A stretch of DNA of 64,000 nt from NCBI GenBank assembly GCA_965222975.1, contig CBDCVJ010000004.1, forward strand, positions 1 through 64,000, given 5' to 3'. The stretch comes from UBA6168 sp965222975. Its GTDB lineage: Bacteria; Bacteroidota; Bacteroidia; Chitinophagales; Saprospiraceae. The notes beneath the pieces are model-generated. The model searched no databases. It worked only from the letters and a program-made list of their open reading frames with translations, and was not told where the DNA came from. Below, piece by piece: positions 43,612-52,075 of the stretch. Within the stretch, counting starts at the first letter, position 1; each line of letters begins with the position of its first letter. Made by a program: the position numbers and the translations under genes.

Positions 43612-45843
43612 ATGGTACACAAACCAGTTTCTTCTTCGCGGATAACCGCTACCCCCCCCCATGTAACAATATTGTTAAATAACTTCAAAACACTTTCGCT
43701 GGCCTTACTGGCCGTCTTTCTGCTGTCCGCCTGTAAAAAAGACCCCGTTGTAGGGGCATCACCGGAAAGCGGGAAGGTTGAAAGGACAAACGGCCGGAAC
43801 AGGGTCCCATCCTTCGACCTGCTTTCCTCCCGGAGCGCCGGCACCATCTCAGCAGATTTGGCAGAATGGTTCGAGGCGTACATTTCATTTCACTACCCAG
43901 ATTATGACACGGCCATCCTTGAAATAATCGACCCAGCCTGGGAAGTACTGGACGGCCCAAACCTCAGCCTCCACTTGGTGGAACATGGTGGCGTCATCCA
44001 GTTGGGTATCCCAACGAACCATTTCCTGATGGGGCACATCGGTACAAGCCGATTGGTCTTCCGGCAGGAGGGCAATGGCGAGTTGGAAGTTTACCTGCTC
44101 GCATTGCTCCCCGACGAAGACTATTTTGCAGCAGCTACCGACCCAGACCTCTACGTACAAAACTTCACTGGTTTTCTCTCGCTAATTGACCTTACATTCG
44201 GTCAAATAGGCGGACTTTCCTACCAACAAGGCATCCCTACAGAAGGTTATTACCATTCGCCTGACAGCAGCAGCAATTTTAATGGCGGCATCGTGGATGA
44301 CCGTTGCCCCGGGTGCACTTGGTACAACCTCTTTCCCAATACCCCCCTTGACGGGACCGGCGGCGGCGGTGCAGTTGACGACACCAGGATCGGGACCAAT
44401 TATGTGCCTTCAAGTGGTTGGTGGGATAACTTTGGCTTTACCTTCGATGACGACGGAACGTTGGTCATTATATATGATAATGAGAACGGTTCAAACTTTG
44501 GCTCCAACATCCCTGAAATTATCACGAACATCCACAACGGCAACAACACCAATGGCATTGGCGGCTACATGGGCAACAACAGCGGCAGCGGCAGCGGCAA
44601 TGATACCAACACCAACACTGGCCCAACGTCGACCATTTATGATGAGACTGTCTTTAACATATATCGAACTGCATTAATAGGTTTGGGTTATGGAGAGTCA
44701 GAAGCCACTCAAATTACCGACGACTGTATTCACCACCTTCCCAATGAAACCGCTTTCTATAATTGTGTGGACGATCATAATGGGACTACCAACCCTGATC
44801 CTGAACCTACAGGTGACGATGCCCTTGTGGATGCTGTGAATACGTTTCTTGAAGATCACGATATTGACTTAACCAAGCTTGAAAAAATTGCTCTTAACGC
44901 TTCTGTTGCGAAGAATTGTGATGAAAATACAGGCTCCTTAGACGCCTGCATTGCGGCTGCGTTCTTTGGCCTTACTGAACATTTAGGGGAGGATGATTTT
45001 GAATCGGTATTAACTGCAACCCAACTTCTTTCAGATATTGAACAAGCTGGCCTTATCAACGGACCTTACGATGAAGATTTTGAAGCAATTCTAGAAGAAA
45101 AAAATATAAATACAATTGCATTTACTATTGCTGTCAGCTTTGAAATGGCTTCACTAAAGTTAGAGCATCCAGATTGGTCTGATTGGAAGATTTCATTATA
45201 TGCTTACAGTAACGTATTGTTGGAAGGGCTGCACCTTACTTTAGACATTATTGGTTTAGTGCCGGGGGCAGGAGAAGTTTGTGATCTGGTGAACGGAGGA
45301 ATATATACTTTAGAAGGAGAATACCTTGAAGCCTCTTTAAGTTTTGCATCAATGATCCCAGTTGCTGGTTGGTTTTCCACTAGTACCAAATGGGCTGTGA
45401 AAGCTATTCCTGGCTCAAGAATAAAGCTTGTTTGGATAAGAGATGGAGCACAAGTAACTTTTGCTTCTAATTCAGCCTTGCGAAGTCAGCTAAGAAGAAT
45501 ATTAAAAACTCCTTCCGGAGAGCAGGCACATCACCTCATTCCTTTAGAGCATGTAACTTCTAACTCACACCCTGTAATTCAATCAGCTGCTAAAGGGTTC
45601 GGTAATAGTGCATGGCATCCAAATGAATTGGCAAATGGTATTAATTTACCTTTGGCAAGGCATAATGGAAACCATAACCTTTATAATGCTAGAGTCAAAG
45701 CTAGGTTAGATCAAATTAACAGCGAGCATGGTAATAATATATCCGCACAAGATGCAATCACTGAATTAGATTTATTAATGGACGAAATTCGTACTTTAAT
45801 GAACAATAATCCAAATACCCATATTAACGATTTAATATTCTAA
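43612..45843 (+). CDS. lipoprotein-anchored polymorphic toxin with AHH nuclease domain
   Basis: 743 residues from ATG 43612. A lipoprotein signal with lipobox LSAC (Cys41) anchors it. A long beta-rich N-terminal region has a Gly/Ser/Asn-rich linker (NNSGSGSGNDTNTNTG). Then comes a pretoxin-type hydrophobic segment (LDIIGLVPGAGEVCDLVNGG, MIPVAGW) as in PT-TG-like modules, followed by an AHH HNH/Endo VII-fold nuclease: GEQAHHLIPLEH, WHPNELANGINLPLA, RHNGNHNLYN. The AHH and downstream His/Asn are intact, so a DNase-type toxin is likely. A 9-base poly-C tract (43652-43660) lies between this ATG and the signal peptide and could switch expression. The frame is open back to a TTG at 43519. Confidence 0.8.
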   Translation: MVHKPVSSSRITATPPHVTILLNNFKTLSLALLAVFLLSACKKDPVVGASPESGKVERTNGRNRVPSFDLLSSRSAGTISADLAEWFEAYISFHYPDYDTAILEIIDPAWEVLDGPNLSLHLVEHGGVIQLGIPTNHFLMGHIGTSRLVFRQEGNGELEVYLLALLPDEDYFAAATDPDLYVQNFTGFLSLIDLTFGQIGGLSYQQGIPTEGYYHSPDSSSNFNGGIVDDRCPGCTWYNLFPNTPLDGTGGGGAVDDTRIGTNYVPSSGWWDNFGFTFDDDGTLVIIYDNENGSNFGSNIPEIITNIHNGNNTNGIGGYMGNNSGSGSGNDTNTNTGPTSTIYDETVFNIYRTALIGLGYGESEATQITDDCIHHLPNETAFYNCVDDHNGTTNPDPEPTGDDALVDAVNTFLEDHDIDLTKLEKIALNASVAKNCDENTGSLDACIAAAFFGLTEHLGEDDFESVLTATQLLSDIEQAGLINGPYDEDFEAILEEKNINTIAFTIAVSFEMASLKLEHPDWSDWKISLYAYSNVLLEGLHLTLDIIGLVPGAGEVCDLVNGGIYTLEGEYLEASLSFASMIPVAGWFSTSTKWAVKAIPGSRIKLVWIRDGAQVTFASNSALRSQLRRILKTPSGEQAHHLIPLEHVTSNSHPVIQSAAKGFGNSAWHPNELANGINLPLARHNGNHNLYNARVKARLDQINSEHGNNISAQDAITELDLLMDEIRTLMNNNPNTHINDLIF

Positions 45844-45996
45844 AATGGCGCTGTTGCATAAAACAATTTTATTTGGTTTATTTGATTTTCGCCAACTTTT
45901 CTAACAAAGATGGCCTTTTAAAAAATTAACAGGATTGAAAGGCGGATTTGGTCAAAGAAAAAATGTTCATGCAACAACGTTCCTCTAAAATCAAAA

Positions 45997-46034
45997 ATCG
46001 AGGGCAAATTTTGAATTTAAGATTTGCCCTCGAT
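45997..46034. repeat. 13-bp hairpin upstream of the candidate immunity gene
   Basis: Arms atcgagggcaaat (45997-46009) and its complement (46022-46034) with a 12-base loop, ending 15 bases before the next ATG. It may terminate toxin transcription or control entry into the immunity gene. Just upstream, 45845-45862 (atggcgctgttgcataaa) resembles an IS terminus, possibly a relic. Confidence 0.5.
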
Positions 46035-46049
46035 AAAAATTATGGAATC

Positions 46050-46751
46050 ATGCAGTTTTTTAAATTAAACCTTTCAACAGATCCTAAAATTATAGGAAGA
46101 AGATTTCCACAAATTCACGATATAATAAGTCCAGAAGAATATGATAGAGAATCTGAGAACTCAATTTATCGCATAAGCAGCTGGGAAGAAATTACTTCAG
46201 ATTTAAATGTTCCAGATTTTATTCTTCACGGACATTCAAAAAGGACGGATATAGTTTCAGGTGTTAGCTATATGTTATTAATTAGTAATAGGTTAAAAGA
46301 GTTGGTGGAATCGCATAGCCTTCCCCGCTCACAAGTATTTGAAACCTCAATTATAGCCAGAGGAAAAAAATACAGCTACTCTTTGTTCTATCTCCCGGAC
46401 AATAGTTATCAATTTATTGATTTTGCTCGTTCAACATTCGCATTGGTTCCATTTGGTCGACCCGTAGCTACGCATTTCCCTGAAATCAATTCTCTGGAAG
46501 AATTTGAGAGCTGGGTTAAAAAATATCCATACCTTGTCAAGTCCAATCCTCATAGGCTAAAAGTCATTGTTGACAAACTGGTCTTTGATATTGATAAAAT
46601 CCCTTATGACATGTTTCGCATCATTGGACCATTTTCTCCACAAAGTTATTTCGTTAGTGAAAGGCTAAAAAACGCCATAGAGGATAAAGGGTTTACAGGA
46701 ATGGATTTTATACCTTTAGAAGAACTAATGAATGTACTTCCACAAGCTTAA
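46050..46751 (+). CDS. candidate immunity protein for the AHH toxin (DUF1629/Imm11-like)
   Basis: 233 residues from ATG 46050 (MQFFKLNLSTDPKIIGRRFP). No signal peptide. Two features recall the DUF1629/Imm11 immunity family: an N-terminal strand followed by PDFILHGH, and the C-terminal motif PQSYFVSERLKNAIEDKGFT with F/IPLEEL. It follows the toxin directly on the same strand, the standard place for the cognate immunity gene. Assignment is by position plus weak similarity. The in-frame extension to 45948 only translates the hairpin. Confidence 0.55.
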   Translation: MQFFKLNLSTDPKIIGRRFPQIHDIISPEEYDRESENSIYRISSWEEITSDLNVPDFILHGHSKRTDIVSGVSYMLLISNRLKELVESHSLPRSQVFETSIIARGKKYSYSLFYLPDNSYQFIDFARSTFALVPFGRPVATHFPEINSLEEFESWVKKYPYLVKSNPHRLKVIVDKLVFDIDKIPYDMFRIIGPFSPQSYFVSERLKNAIEDKGFTGMDFIPLEELMNVLPQA

Positions 46752-46779
46752 ATGTGGAATCGGTGGCATTCAAGTGTTT

Positions 46780-46889
46780 CCGTTTGTGCCAGAATAAAAT
46801 GAATCGGCAAGTCAAAAGTCCCCTCCTAGCAGAGATGAGAACAATGGTTCCTCAAATTATTAAGAACAACGCATGGGCTGGCGCAGCGG
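46780..46889. repeat. degenerate left part of the 313-bp element family
   Basis: This stretch follows the left third of the 313-bp elements (gtttgtgccagaataaaatg, caagtcaaaag, atggttcctcaa, ggctggcgcagcgg) with many substitutions and then stops. It is an old, truncated copy just after the immunity gene. Confidence 0.65.
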
Positions 46890-46900
46890 TAATAATTACA

Positions 46901-47056
46901 ATGTTCTTAGTTGCCATTATGTTAAGCGCTTGTAAATTGGATGAAACGACTATCAAAATTGAAAGGTTTGAATATTTGGACTCGTACAGGCGAAAAGATC
47001 ACAATAATTTAAATAAAAGGCTATTATCAGAAGCCTACCCGCTTGCGCTGGAATAA
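46901..47056 (+). pseudogene. short lipoprotein-like gene cut by a 313-bp element
   Basis: 51 codons: MFLVAIMLSACKLDETTIK has a lipobox (LSAC), then a charged stretch, and the last six codons (EAYPLALE region) run into the left end of element A at 47038. The original C-terminus is lost. Function unknown; small lipoproteins of this kind can be immunity proteins, which fits the place but is unproven. Confidence 0.4.
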
Positions 47057-47350
47057 ACTGAACCTGCAAGTCAAAAGCCCACTGAATACAGGGACGGAAA
47101 TAATGGTTGCTCAATTATGAAAGAACAAGCTCATGGCTGGCGCAGCGGCTGTGCCCTGTGCCGATCCTTCGGCAAAAGCTCAAAAATTAAAAAACGCTCA
47201 AGACCGACTAATTCGCTTACTGCCACAATTGAACAGTCCTGTAATATGGTCGAACGATTTGCTAAAGGCCTGAAATTAGGCACAGGGCACAGCCGCTGCG
47301 CCAGCCTGTGGGCTGTGCTTGATATCGTTGGGAAACCCGGCGCAAGCGGG
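47038..47350. mobile_element. 313-bp palindromic element, copy A
   Basis: Ends cccgcttgcg and cgcaagcggg form a perfect 10-bp terminal inverted repeat. An internal 28-bp perfect inverted repeat lies at 47135-47162 and 47279-47306 (core ggctggcgcagcggctgtgc). It encodes no credible protein. The right end abuts a truncated transposase gene and the left end a truncated lipoprotein gene. Copies B and C have exactly the same length. Confidence 0.85.
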
Positions 47351-47573
47351 CAACATCTTCATTGAGCGTTTCTGGCGTTCCTTCAAGTACGAGTACTTGT
47401 ACCTGAATGCCCCAAACGGTGGAAAAGAACTATTTGATCAGACAAATGAATACATCCGCTTTTACAATTTTGAGCGCAGGCACACGAGCCTGAACCGGAT
47501 ACCACCAGCCGAACATTATTTTGGAACGAAAACATATTTTTTACCAACTAAATATTCGACGTCACTGGTTTAA
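47351..47573 (+). pseudogene. IS3-family transposase C-terminal fragment
   Basis: Encodes NIFIERFWRSFKYEYLYL, then FYNFERRHTSLNRIPPAEHY, the end of the DDE integrase core of IS3/IS481-type transposases (the catalytic E is in FIERFWRS). The first part of the gene is missing: the fragment starts exactly at the right border of element A. Confidence 0.85.
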
Positions 47574-47637
47574 AAATGGGGGTAACTTTACTTGCCATGC
47601 CTTTTTCTTTTAGCTGATTAAGGTTTTTATTTAATAA

Positions 47638-47787
47638 TGTGCGGATAGGGTTGCAAGTGACGGCTCCATAAATTTCGCCTTAACACTTGCAAGGACTGGT
47701 ACAATGCCCAATGATGATTTCCAAAATTTGACTCATATACCTATTGACCAACTTCAAGATCAATGGTTAGATGATTTCTTTAACTAA
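47638..47787 (+). pseudogene. orphan 3' fragment of an unknown protein
   Basis: An open frame without a start gives 49 residues (ASDGSINFALTLARTGTMPN, then HIPIDQLQDQWLDDFFN) ending in TAA directly before the next small gene. It looks like the C-terminal tail of a larger protein and could be a displaced toxin tip paired with the following gene. I do not recognise the domain. Confidence 0.35.
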
Positions 47788-47795
47788 TCAAAATG

Positions 47796-47829
47796 AGGCA
47801 TGCGAAAAAACATATTTTTTCGCATGCCT
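47796..47829. repeat. 15-bp perfect hairpin
   Basis: Arms aggcatgcgaaaaaa (47796-47810) and the complement (47815-47829) around a cata loop; the stem ends in T6, so it may work as a terminator for the upstream fragment. It lies 18 bases before the next start. Confidence 0.7.
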
Positions 47830-47847
47830 TACCATATTCATTTTAAC

Positions 47848-48357
47848 ATGGAAAATAAACAATTAGAAATTAAGGAGGTACATAATTTTTATTGTGAATT
47901 AAAAGTATTATTAACTGAAGGCCATAAAGGGTATAACACTTCAATGGATGAATTGATCAACAGTTATAATATCCTTAGAGCGAATCATTTTATTAGTAGG
48001 AATAAATGGACAACTAAATATATTTCAAACACAACAATAAATAGCTTTGAACTATTTAGGTCGAAATGGATTGAATATATAATCAAAAAACCGTTTGGGG
48101 AGAATGGCATTTTTGTGTCCCTCGACAAAGATTGGCATAATCTACAAAAAAAATATTTAGTCCCATTATTAGACTTATTTGAAGAAGATTTAAAAAAAGC
48201 AGGATACGATTTTTCATCTTATAAAGAGGAGTATTCTAAACAAGCTGCTCCTATGGAGCACGAAATAATTGAACAAGCTTCTATTCTTTATAAGATTTTG
48301 ATAAAAAATAAAATAATTGACAAATCCTATCTACATGATTCTGTAAAAAGTGGTTAG
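47848..48357 (+). CDS. hypothetical helical protein, candidate orphan immunity
   Basis: 169 residues from ATG 47848 (MENKQLEIKEVHNFYCELKV). No signal or membrane helix; mostly alpha-helical, charged and A/T-rich in codon choice. No domain recognised. It sits between a truncated 3' toxin-like fragment and a 313-bp element, the layout of orphan toxin/immunity cassettes, so an immunity role is suggested only by context. Confidence 0.55.
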   Translation: MENKQLEIKEVHNFYCELKVLLTEGHKGYNTSMDELINSYNILRANHFISRNKWTTKYISNTTINSFELFRSKWIEYIIKKPFGENGIFVSLDKDWHNLQKKYLVPLLDLFEEDLKKAGYDFSSYKEEYSKQAAPMEHEIIEQASILYKILIKNKIIDKSYLHDSVKSG

Positions 48358-48369
48358 TCCAGTTATCAT

Positions 48370-48430
48370 GGCTGGCGCAGCGGCTGTGCCCCGCTTGCGC
48401 CGGAATAAAACAAACTAACAAGTCAGTAAC
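48370..48430. repeat. partial, recombined copy of the 313-bp family
   Basis: The internal arm (ggctggcgcagcggctgtgc) is joined directly to a left end (ccgcttgcgccggaataaaa). This order is not found in full copies and abuts copy B, so it looks like a recombination or deletion product between two elements. Confidence 0.65.
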
Positions 48431-48743
48431 CCCGCTTGTGCAGGAATAAACTGAACCTGCAAATCAAAAGCCCACTGAATACAGGGACGGGAATAATATT
48501 TTCTCAATTATGAAAGAACAATCTCATGGCTGGCGCAGCGGCTTTGCCCTGTGCCGATCCTTCGGCAAAAGCTCAAAAATTAAAAAACACCCAAAACCAA
48601 CTAATTCGCTTACTGCCACGATTGAACTGTTATGTAATATGTTAGAACGGTTTGCCAAAAGCCTGATGTTAGGCACAGGGCACAGCCGCTGCGCCAGCCT
48701 GTGGGCTGTGCTTGATATCGTTGGGAAACCCGGCGCAAGCGGG
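48431..48743. mobile_element. 313-bp palindromic element, copy B
   Basis: Same length and layout as copies A and C: left end cccgcttgtg, right end cgcaagcggg, internal 28-bp arms with one mismatch (ctttgcc against ctgtgcc). Its right border adjoins the 5'-truncated gene at 48746. Confidence 0.85.
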
Positions 48744-48745
48744 TA

Positions 48746-49093
48746 TTTTCTACAATAGAAACACCTTTATCTGGGAGCCAACCATTTTCAGGAAACAGAC
48801 AATTTGGGGTTACGTTGAATGATAATGGCAATTTTGAAGTTTACACAAAAGCTATTGACTTGGCTCACACTAGCGCTATGCTTGATTTTCTCTTTGACAC
48901 CTGTGATGATACAGACTATTATGCGCTTGCTGTTGAAACATGGACAAATTTCCAGAATAAAATTGCAAATTTTATAATCCAGAATGGAGGAGCTGCTACC
49001 GCAAATCCAAAGCAAGTAGAATATGTTGACTATTCTAAAGTTAAAGAAAAACTATATTCAGAAACGCCAGTTAATTTTGTATCATGTAATTAG
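48746..49093 (+). pseudogene. 5'-truncated C-terminal domain, candidate orphan toxin tip
   Basis: The frame is open from the element border and encodes about 115 residues (SGSQPFSGNRQFGVTLNDNG, VYTKAIDLAHTS, NFIIQNGGAATANP) ending in TAA. The first part (SGNRQFGVT...NGNFEVYTKA) resembles the variable C-terminal regions of Rhs-like proteins of Bacteroidota, by recollection only. It has no start of its own. A terminator (49099-49136) and a small membrane-protein gene follow, as in a displaced toxin-immunity pair. Confidence 0.5.
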
Positions 49094-49098
49094 TCGGT

Positions 49099-49136
49099 AT
49101 AGTCGTCCCACTTAAAGTTGGGGCGACTATATTTTT
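49099..49136 (+). terminator. intrinsic terminator
   Basis: Stem atagtcgtccc (49099-49109) with gggcgactat region (49120-49130), allowing one G-U pair, followed by attttttaat. It lies 6 bases after the stop of the truncated toxin-like frame. Confidence 0.7.
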
Positions 49137-49159
49137 TAATTGTAAAAATTGTCATAACA

Positions 49160-49654
49160 ATGAAGTGGTTGAAATTATTTCTTCAATTTATCCCTGCAAT
49201 CAGCCTACAGCATTTATTACTTGTTATCGTGTTTCACATTATTTCAAAGTTATTTTATACACATGGATTTAATATAGATAATATTTCAGAACTAGGTACA
49301 ACACTTTTATATGTTTTGCTTTTATACCATGCTGTCCCAATATTAAATTTAATTTCGCTAATATTTTTTTATATCTTTTCAGTTAAAAATGAAAATAGTG
49401 CTATAGAAAACAGCATCCATTCAATCGCAGTTACATTTTTAATTGGCATCCTCGTTTGGTTGCTTTTATCTGTTTATTTTGAAATTATTGGAGAGAACCA
49501 TATAGATATCAATGAAATTTTGCAATATGAGAGGGAGTTGCTGAACCCAGTTGGGTATTTCATGCAATGTTTTTTAATTAGCAATATTTTATTCTATGCT
49601 ATATATGCTTTTATTTGGAATCAATATATCAGAGAATGGATTCGTTTTTCCTAA
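49160..49654 (+). CDS. four-helix membrane protein, candidate immunity
   Basis: 164 residues from ATG 49160 (MKWLKLFLQFIPAISL). Four to five hydrophobic helices with short polar links (e.g. LLLVIVFHIISKLFY, VTFLIGILVWLLLSVYF). No domain recognised. Small polytopic proteins after a toxin tip often protect against membrane-acting toxins; here this is inference from the order truncated toxin, terminator, membrane gene, 313-bp element. Confidence 0.5.
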   Translation: MKWLKLFLQFIPAISLQHLLLVIVFHIISKLFYTHGFNIDNISELGTTLLYVLLLYHAVPILNLISLIFFYIFSVKNENSAIENSIHSIAVTFLIGILVWLLLSVYFEIIGENHIDINEILQYERELLNPVGYFMQCFLISNILFYAIYAFIWNQYIREWIRFS

Positions 49655-49680
49655 GAATAATCTAAGTTGCGTGGTACTCA

Positions 49681-49993
49681 CCCGCTTGTGCAGGAATAAA
49701 CTGAACCTGCAAGTCAAAAGCCCACTGAATACAGGGGCGGGAATAATGGTTGCCCAATTATGAAAGAACAATCTCATGGCTGGCGCAGCGGCTTTGCCCT
49801 GTGCCGATCCTTCGGCAAAAGCTCAAAAATTAAAAAACGTCCAAAACCAACTAATTCGCTCACTGCCACAATTGAACAGTCCTGTAATATGGTCGAACGA
49901 TTTGCCAAAGGCCTGAAATTAGGCACAGGGCACAGCCGCTGCGCCAGCCTGTGGGCTGTGCTTGATATCGTTGGGAAACCCGGCGCAAGCGGG
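49681..49993. mobile_element. 313-bp palindromic element, copy C
   Basis: Third copy of exactly 313 bp with ends cccgcttgtg/cgcaagcggg and the same internal inverted arms. Over 90 percent alike to A and B by eye. Downstream, 50070-50100 (catgctgtcgcagtggctgt) is a decayed trace of the same inner arm. Confidence 0.85.
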
Positions 49994-50199
49994 TAGGAAT
50001 AAATTGCCCAGTTAAAATTTATAAAAAGCAACAACCAAAGATTGTTTTTCAATCCTCAAGCAAAGTCTTCATGCTGTCGCAGTGGCTGTACCCTGTGCCG
50101 ACACTCAGGAACATTGCACACCTCTCTCCAAAAGCCCCCTCTCTCAGGCCATGAAAAACAGTTTTTATATTTCAATGGAAACTAATTTTCATTGTCAAG

Positions 50200-50886
50200 T
50201 TAAGCTGCTTGATATTTCCGCTTCATATACCAGGAATAAATCAACCCCAGCAAAGTAGGGGCGGTCCACGGAATGACCATCCATTGAGCATCCATTTGCA
50301 ATACACCCACCATAATCCGGGCGCCGCCAAAGGCAAAAAAAGCAGTGTAAGCCGCAATGCCTGAAATGATCGTACCTTGGATGTGCATTTTTAATTTAGT
50401 TTCTTTATTCATTGCCTTTTTCTTGGTCATCAAAACCTCTCTTCCTGCTGGCATGACCAACAAGCCAAAAAAGACCATCATCGTTCCCATTCCTAAAAAG
50501 TGGTATTTTATTGCACCCAACATTATCATTCCTAGACCACAGACAAAAAGTACCGACAGGAATATTTTTCTAATGGTGAAATACCGATCCGACCACTCCC
50601 TGTCCTGGTTTAATATTTCATAAGAATACCAAAGTGGATAGGCAGTAATGATGGTGAGATACCCCAAATACAATGCTGCGATATATTTGCCCAAAATGGT
50701 ATTGCAAATGCTCAGTAGAAAGGAGGAAGTGAGTACGACCCACATCGTGTTATAATAATACCGACCTACTTTACGGTGTACAGGGCTCCCTTTCTTAACG
50801 CCAACTGGAACCCAAAATAAAATAAGGCTCATTATGCCGAATGGAATGTGAATCCAAAGAAATGCTTTGTGCAATAACTCAATCAT
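50200..50886 (-). CDS. DUF2306-like polytopic membrane protein
   Basis: 228 residues from ATG 50886 (MIELLHKAFLWIHIPFGIMS). Seven or so hydrophobic helices. The N-terminal pattern HIPFG...SPVHRKVGRYYYNTMW fits DUF2306, which has conserved His residues and is suspected of heme binding. Alone on the minus strand downstream of a regulator gene; function unknown. Confidence 0.65.
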   Translation of the reverse strand: MIELLHKAFLWIHIPFGIMSLILFWVPVGVKKGSPVHRKVGRYYYNTMWVVLTSSFLLSICNTILGKYIAALYLGYLTIITAYPLWYSYEILNQDREWSDRYFTIRKIFLSVLFVCGLGMIMLGAIKYHFLGMGTMMVFFGLLVMPAGREVLMTKKKAMNKETKLKMHIQGTIISGIAAYTAFFAFGGARIMVGVLQMDAQWMVIPWTAPTLLGLIYSWYMKRKYQAA

Positions 50887-51132
50887 GATAAGGTGTTTTT
50901 GATGAAATGATGAGCCAAACATATTAGCATTTCCGCATCACTACAAGGACATTGTGACGGGCGGCATTCGGTGGGATAAAATACAAACCGAAAGTGATGA
51001 TTTACAAAGAGGTGGGACGAATGACAAAGGGAAAAAGCCTTATGACGGGGTCATTTCAAAGTGCCCCAGTCATTTAATGGTGTAATTAATATTCAAGCTT
51101 CAAGGGCATTTGAAATGACTTTGAAACGAGAT

Positions 51133-51975
51133 CTAAGCCTCCCTGAAAACAGCCACATAACTTCTCGAAACAGGAATTGTTTTATCACAATCGGAAAGCG
51201 TGAGCAACAGTCCTTGAGCATTACCGGAGGTCGAAACAATGGCTTCCCGATTGACCAGAAAAGACCGATGGCACTTGACAACTGGGCTTCCTTCAATTTC
51301 ATCCAAAATACTTTTTAAAGTAGCCCTTTCGGTTTGTTCCATCAATTTGCCTTCGGAATTGATATATCCTATTTTTACATAATTCTGCAATGCTTCTATG
51401 TATCTGATCCGGCTAACCGGAATATCAAAAACAGACAGGTCATTTCTTTGGCCGATGTCAGTAGTAGCATTCTTTTTCTTTTGATTGATTTCATCCGCTA
51501 TTGTTTGGTATTTTTTCTCCTTCCTTATCATCGTTATCGCCCCGATTGCAATGATTGGGAAGAGGCCTATGGTAAAGGTGGCGTAAATCATTTGAGGCAA
51601 AAGCTCCCATTTAATGTTTCCAAACAAAACACCTCGGGCGAAAAAGAAATTGGCTAAACTAATCGTCAACATAATACCTATCAAATCCAGTATCCATGTG
51701 CCAAAAGTGAAATGCTCTTGTGATCCTTTAAGGTTTAGCAATCGGCTAATTCCAAATAAATAAATCGCCATAGCCAAAAACCCTGTAATGCCAAAACCCA
51801 AGCAAATCAGGAACTTGCCCGACTTAATAGTATTAATACCAAAAGGTTGGAAAATATAGAGAAACAGCGTTACAAATACACTAATAATTGTTATGGTTTT
51901 TAAGTAAGCAACATTACTTTCTTCTTGAGGGAAGGGCTTTTGTAGTATTTGTATTATTTTTTTAAATAAACTCAT
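51133..51975 (-). CDS. LytTR-domain regulator with membrane helices
   Basis: 280 residues from ATG 51975 (MSLFKKIIQILQ). Four membrane helices (about 25-150) followed by a linker and a LytTR DNA-binding domain (about 180-280): RIRYIEALQNYVKIGYI, ATLKSILDEIE, KCHRSFLVNREAI. There is no receiver domain, so the membrane part itself is the likely sensor, a type common in Bacteroidota. It could control the neighbouring membrane-protein genes. Confidence 0.85.
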   Translation of the reverse strand: MSLFKKIIQILQKPFPQEESNVAYLKTITIISVFVTLFLYIFQPFGINTIKSGKFLICLGFGITGFLAMAIYLFGISRLLNLKGSQEHFTFGTWILDLIGIMLTISLANFFFARGVLFGNIKWELLPQMIYATFTIGLFPIIAIGAITMIRKEKKYQTIADEINQKKKNATTDIGQRNDLSVFDIPVSRIRYIEALQNYVKIGYINSEGKLMEQTERATLKSILDEIEGSPVVKCHRSFLVNREAIVSTSGNAQGLLLTLSDCDKTIPVSRSYVAVFREA

Positions 51976-52075
51976 TTCATAAAGATATAAAATGCAAACA
52001 TACCGTTTTGACACACAAATTCCTCTTGTGCAGTAAACCTGTTGGATTTTAAAAATCTAATAGGTTTTTACCTTC

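Noticed and set aside
47117..47365. Repeated 82-codon frame, also at 48510-48758 and 49760-49996
   Set aside because: It lies wholly within the 313-bp palindromic elements and has no protein-like conservation apart from the DNA repeat itself.
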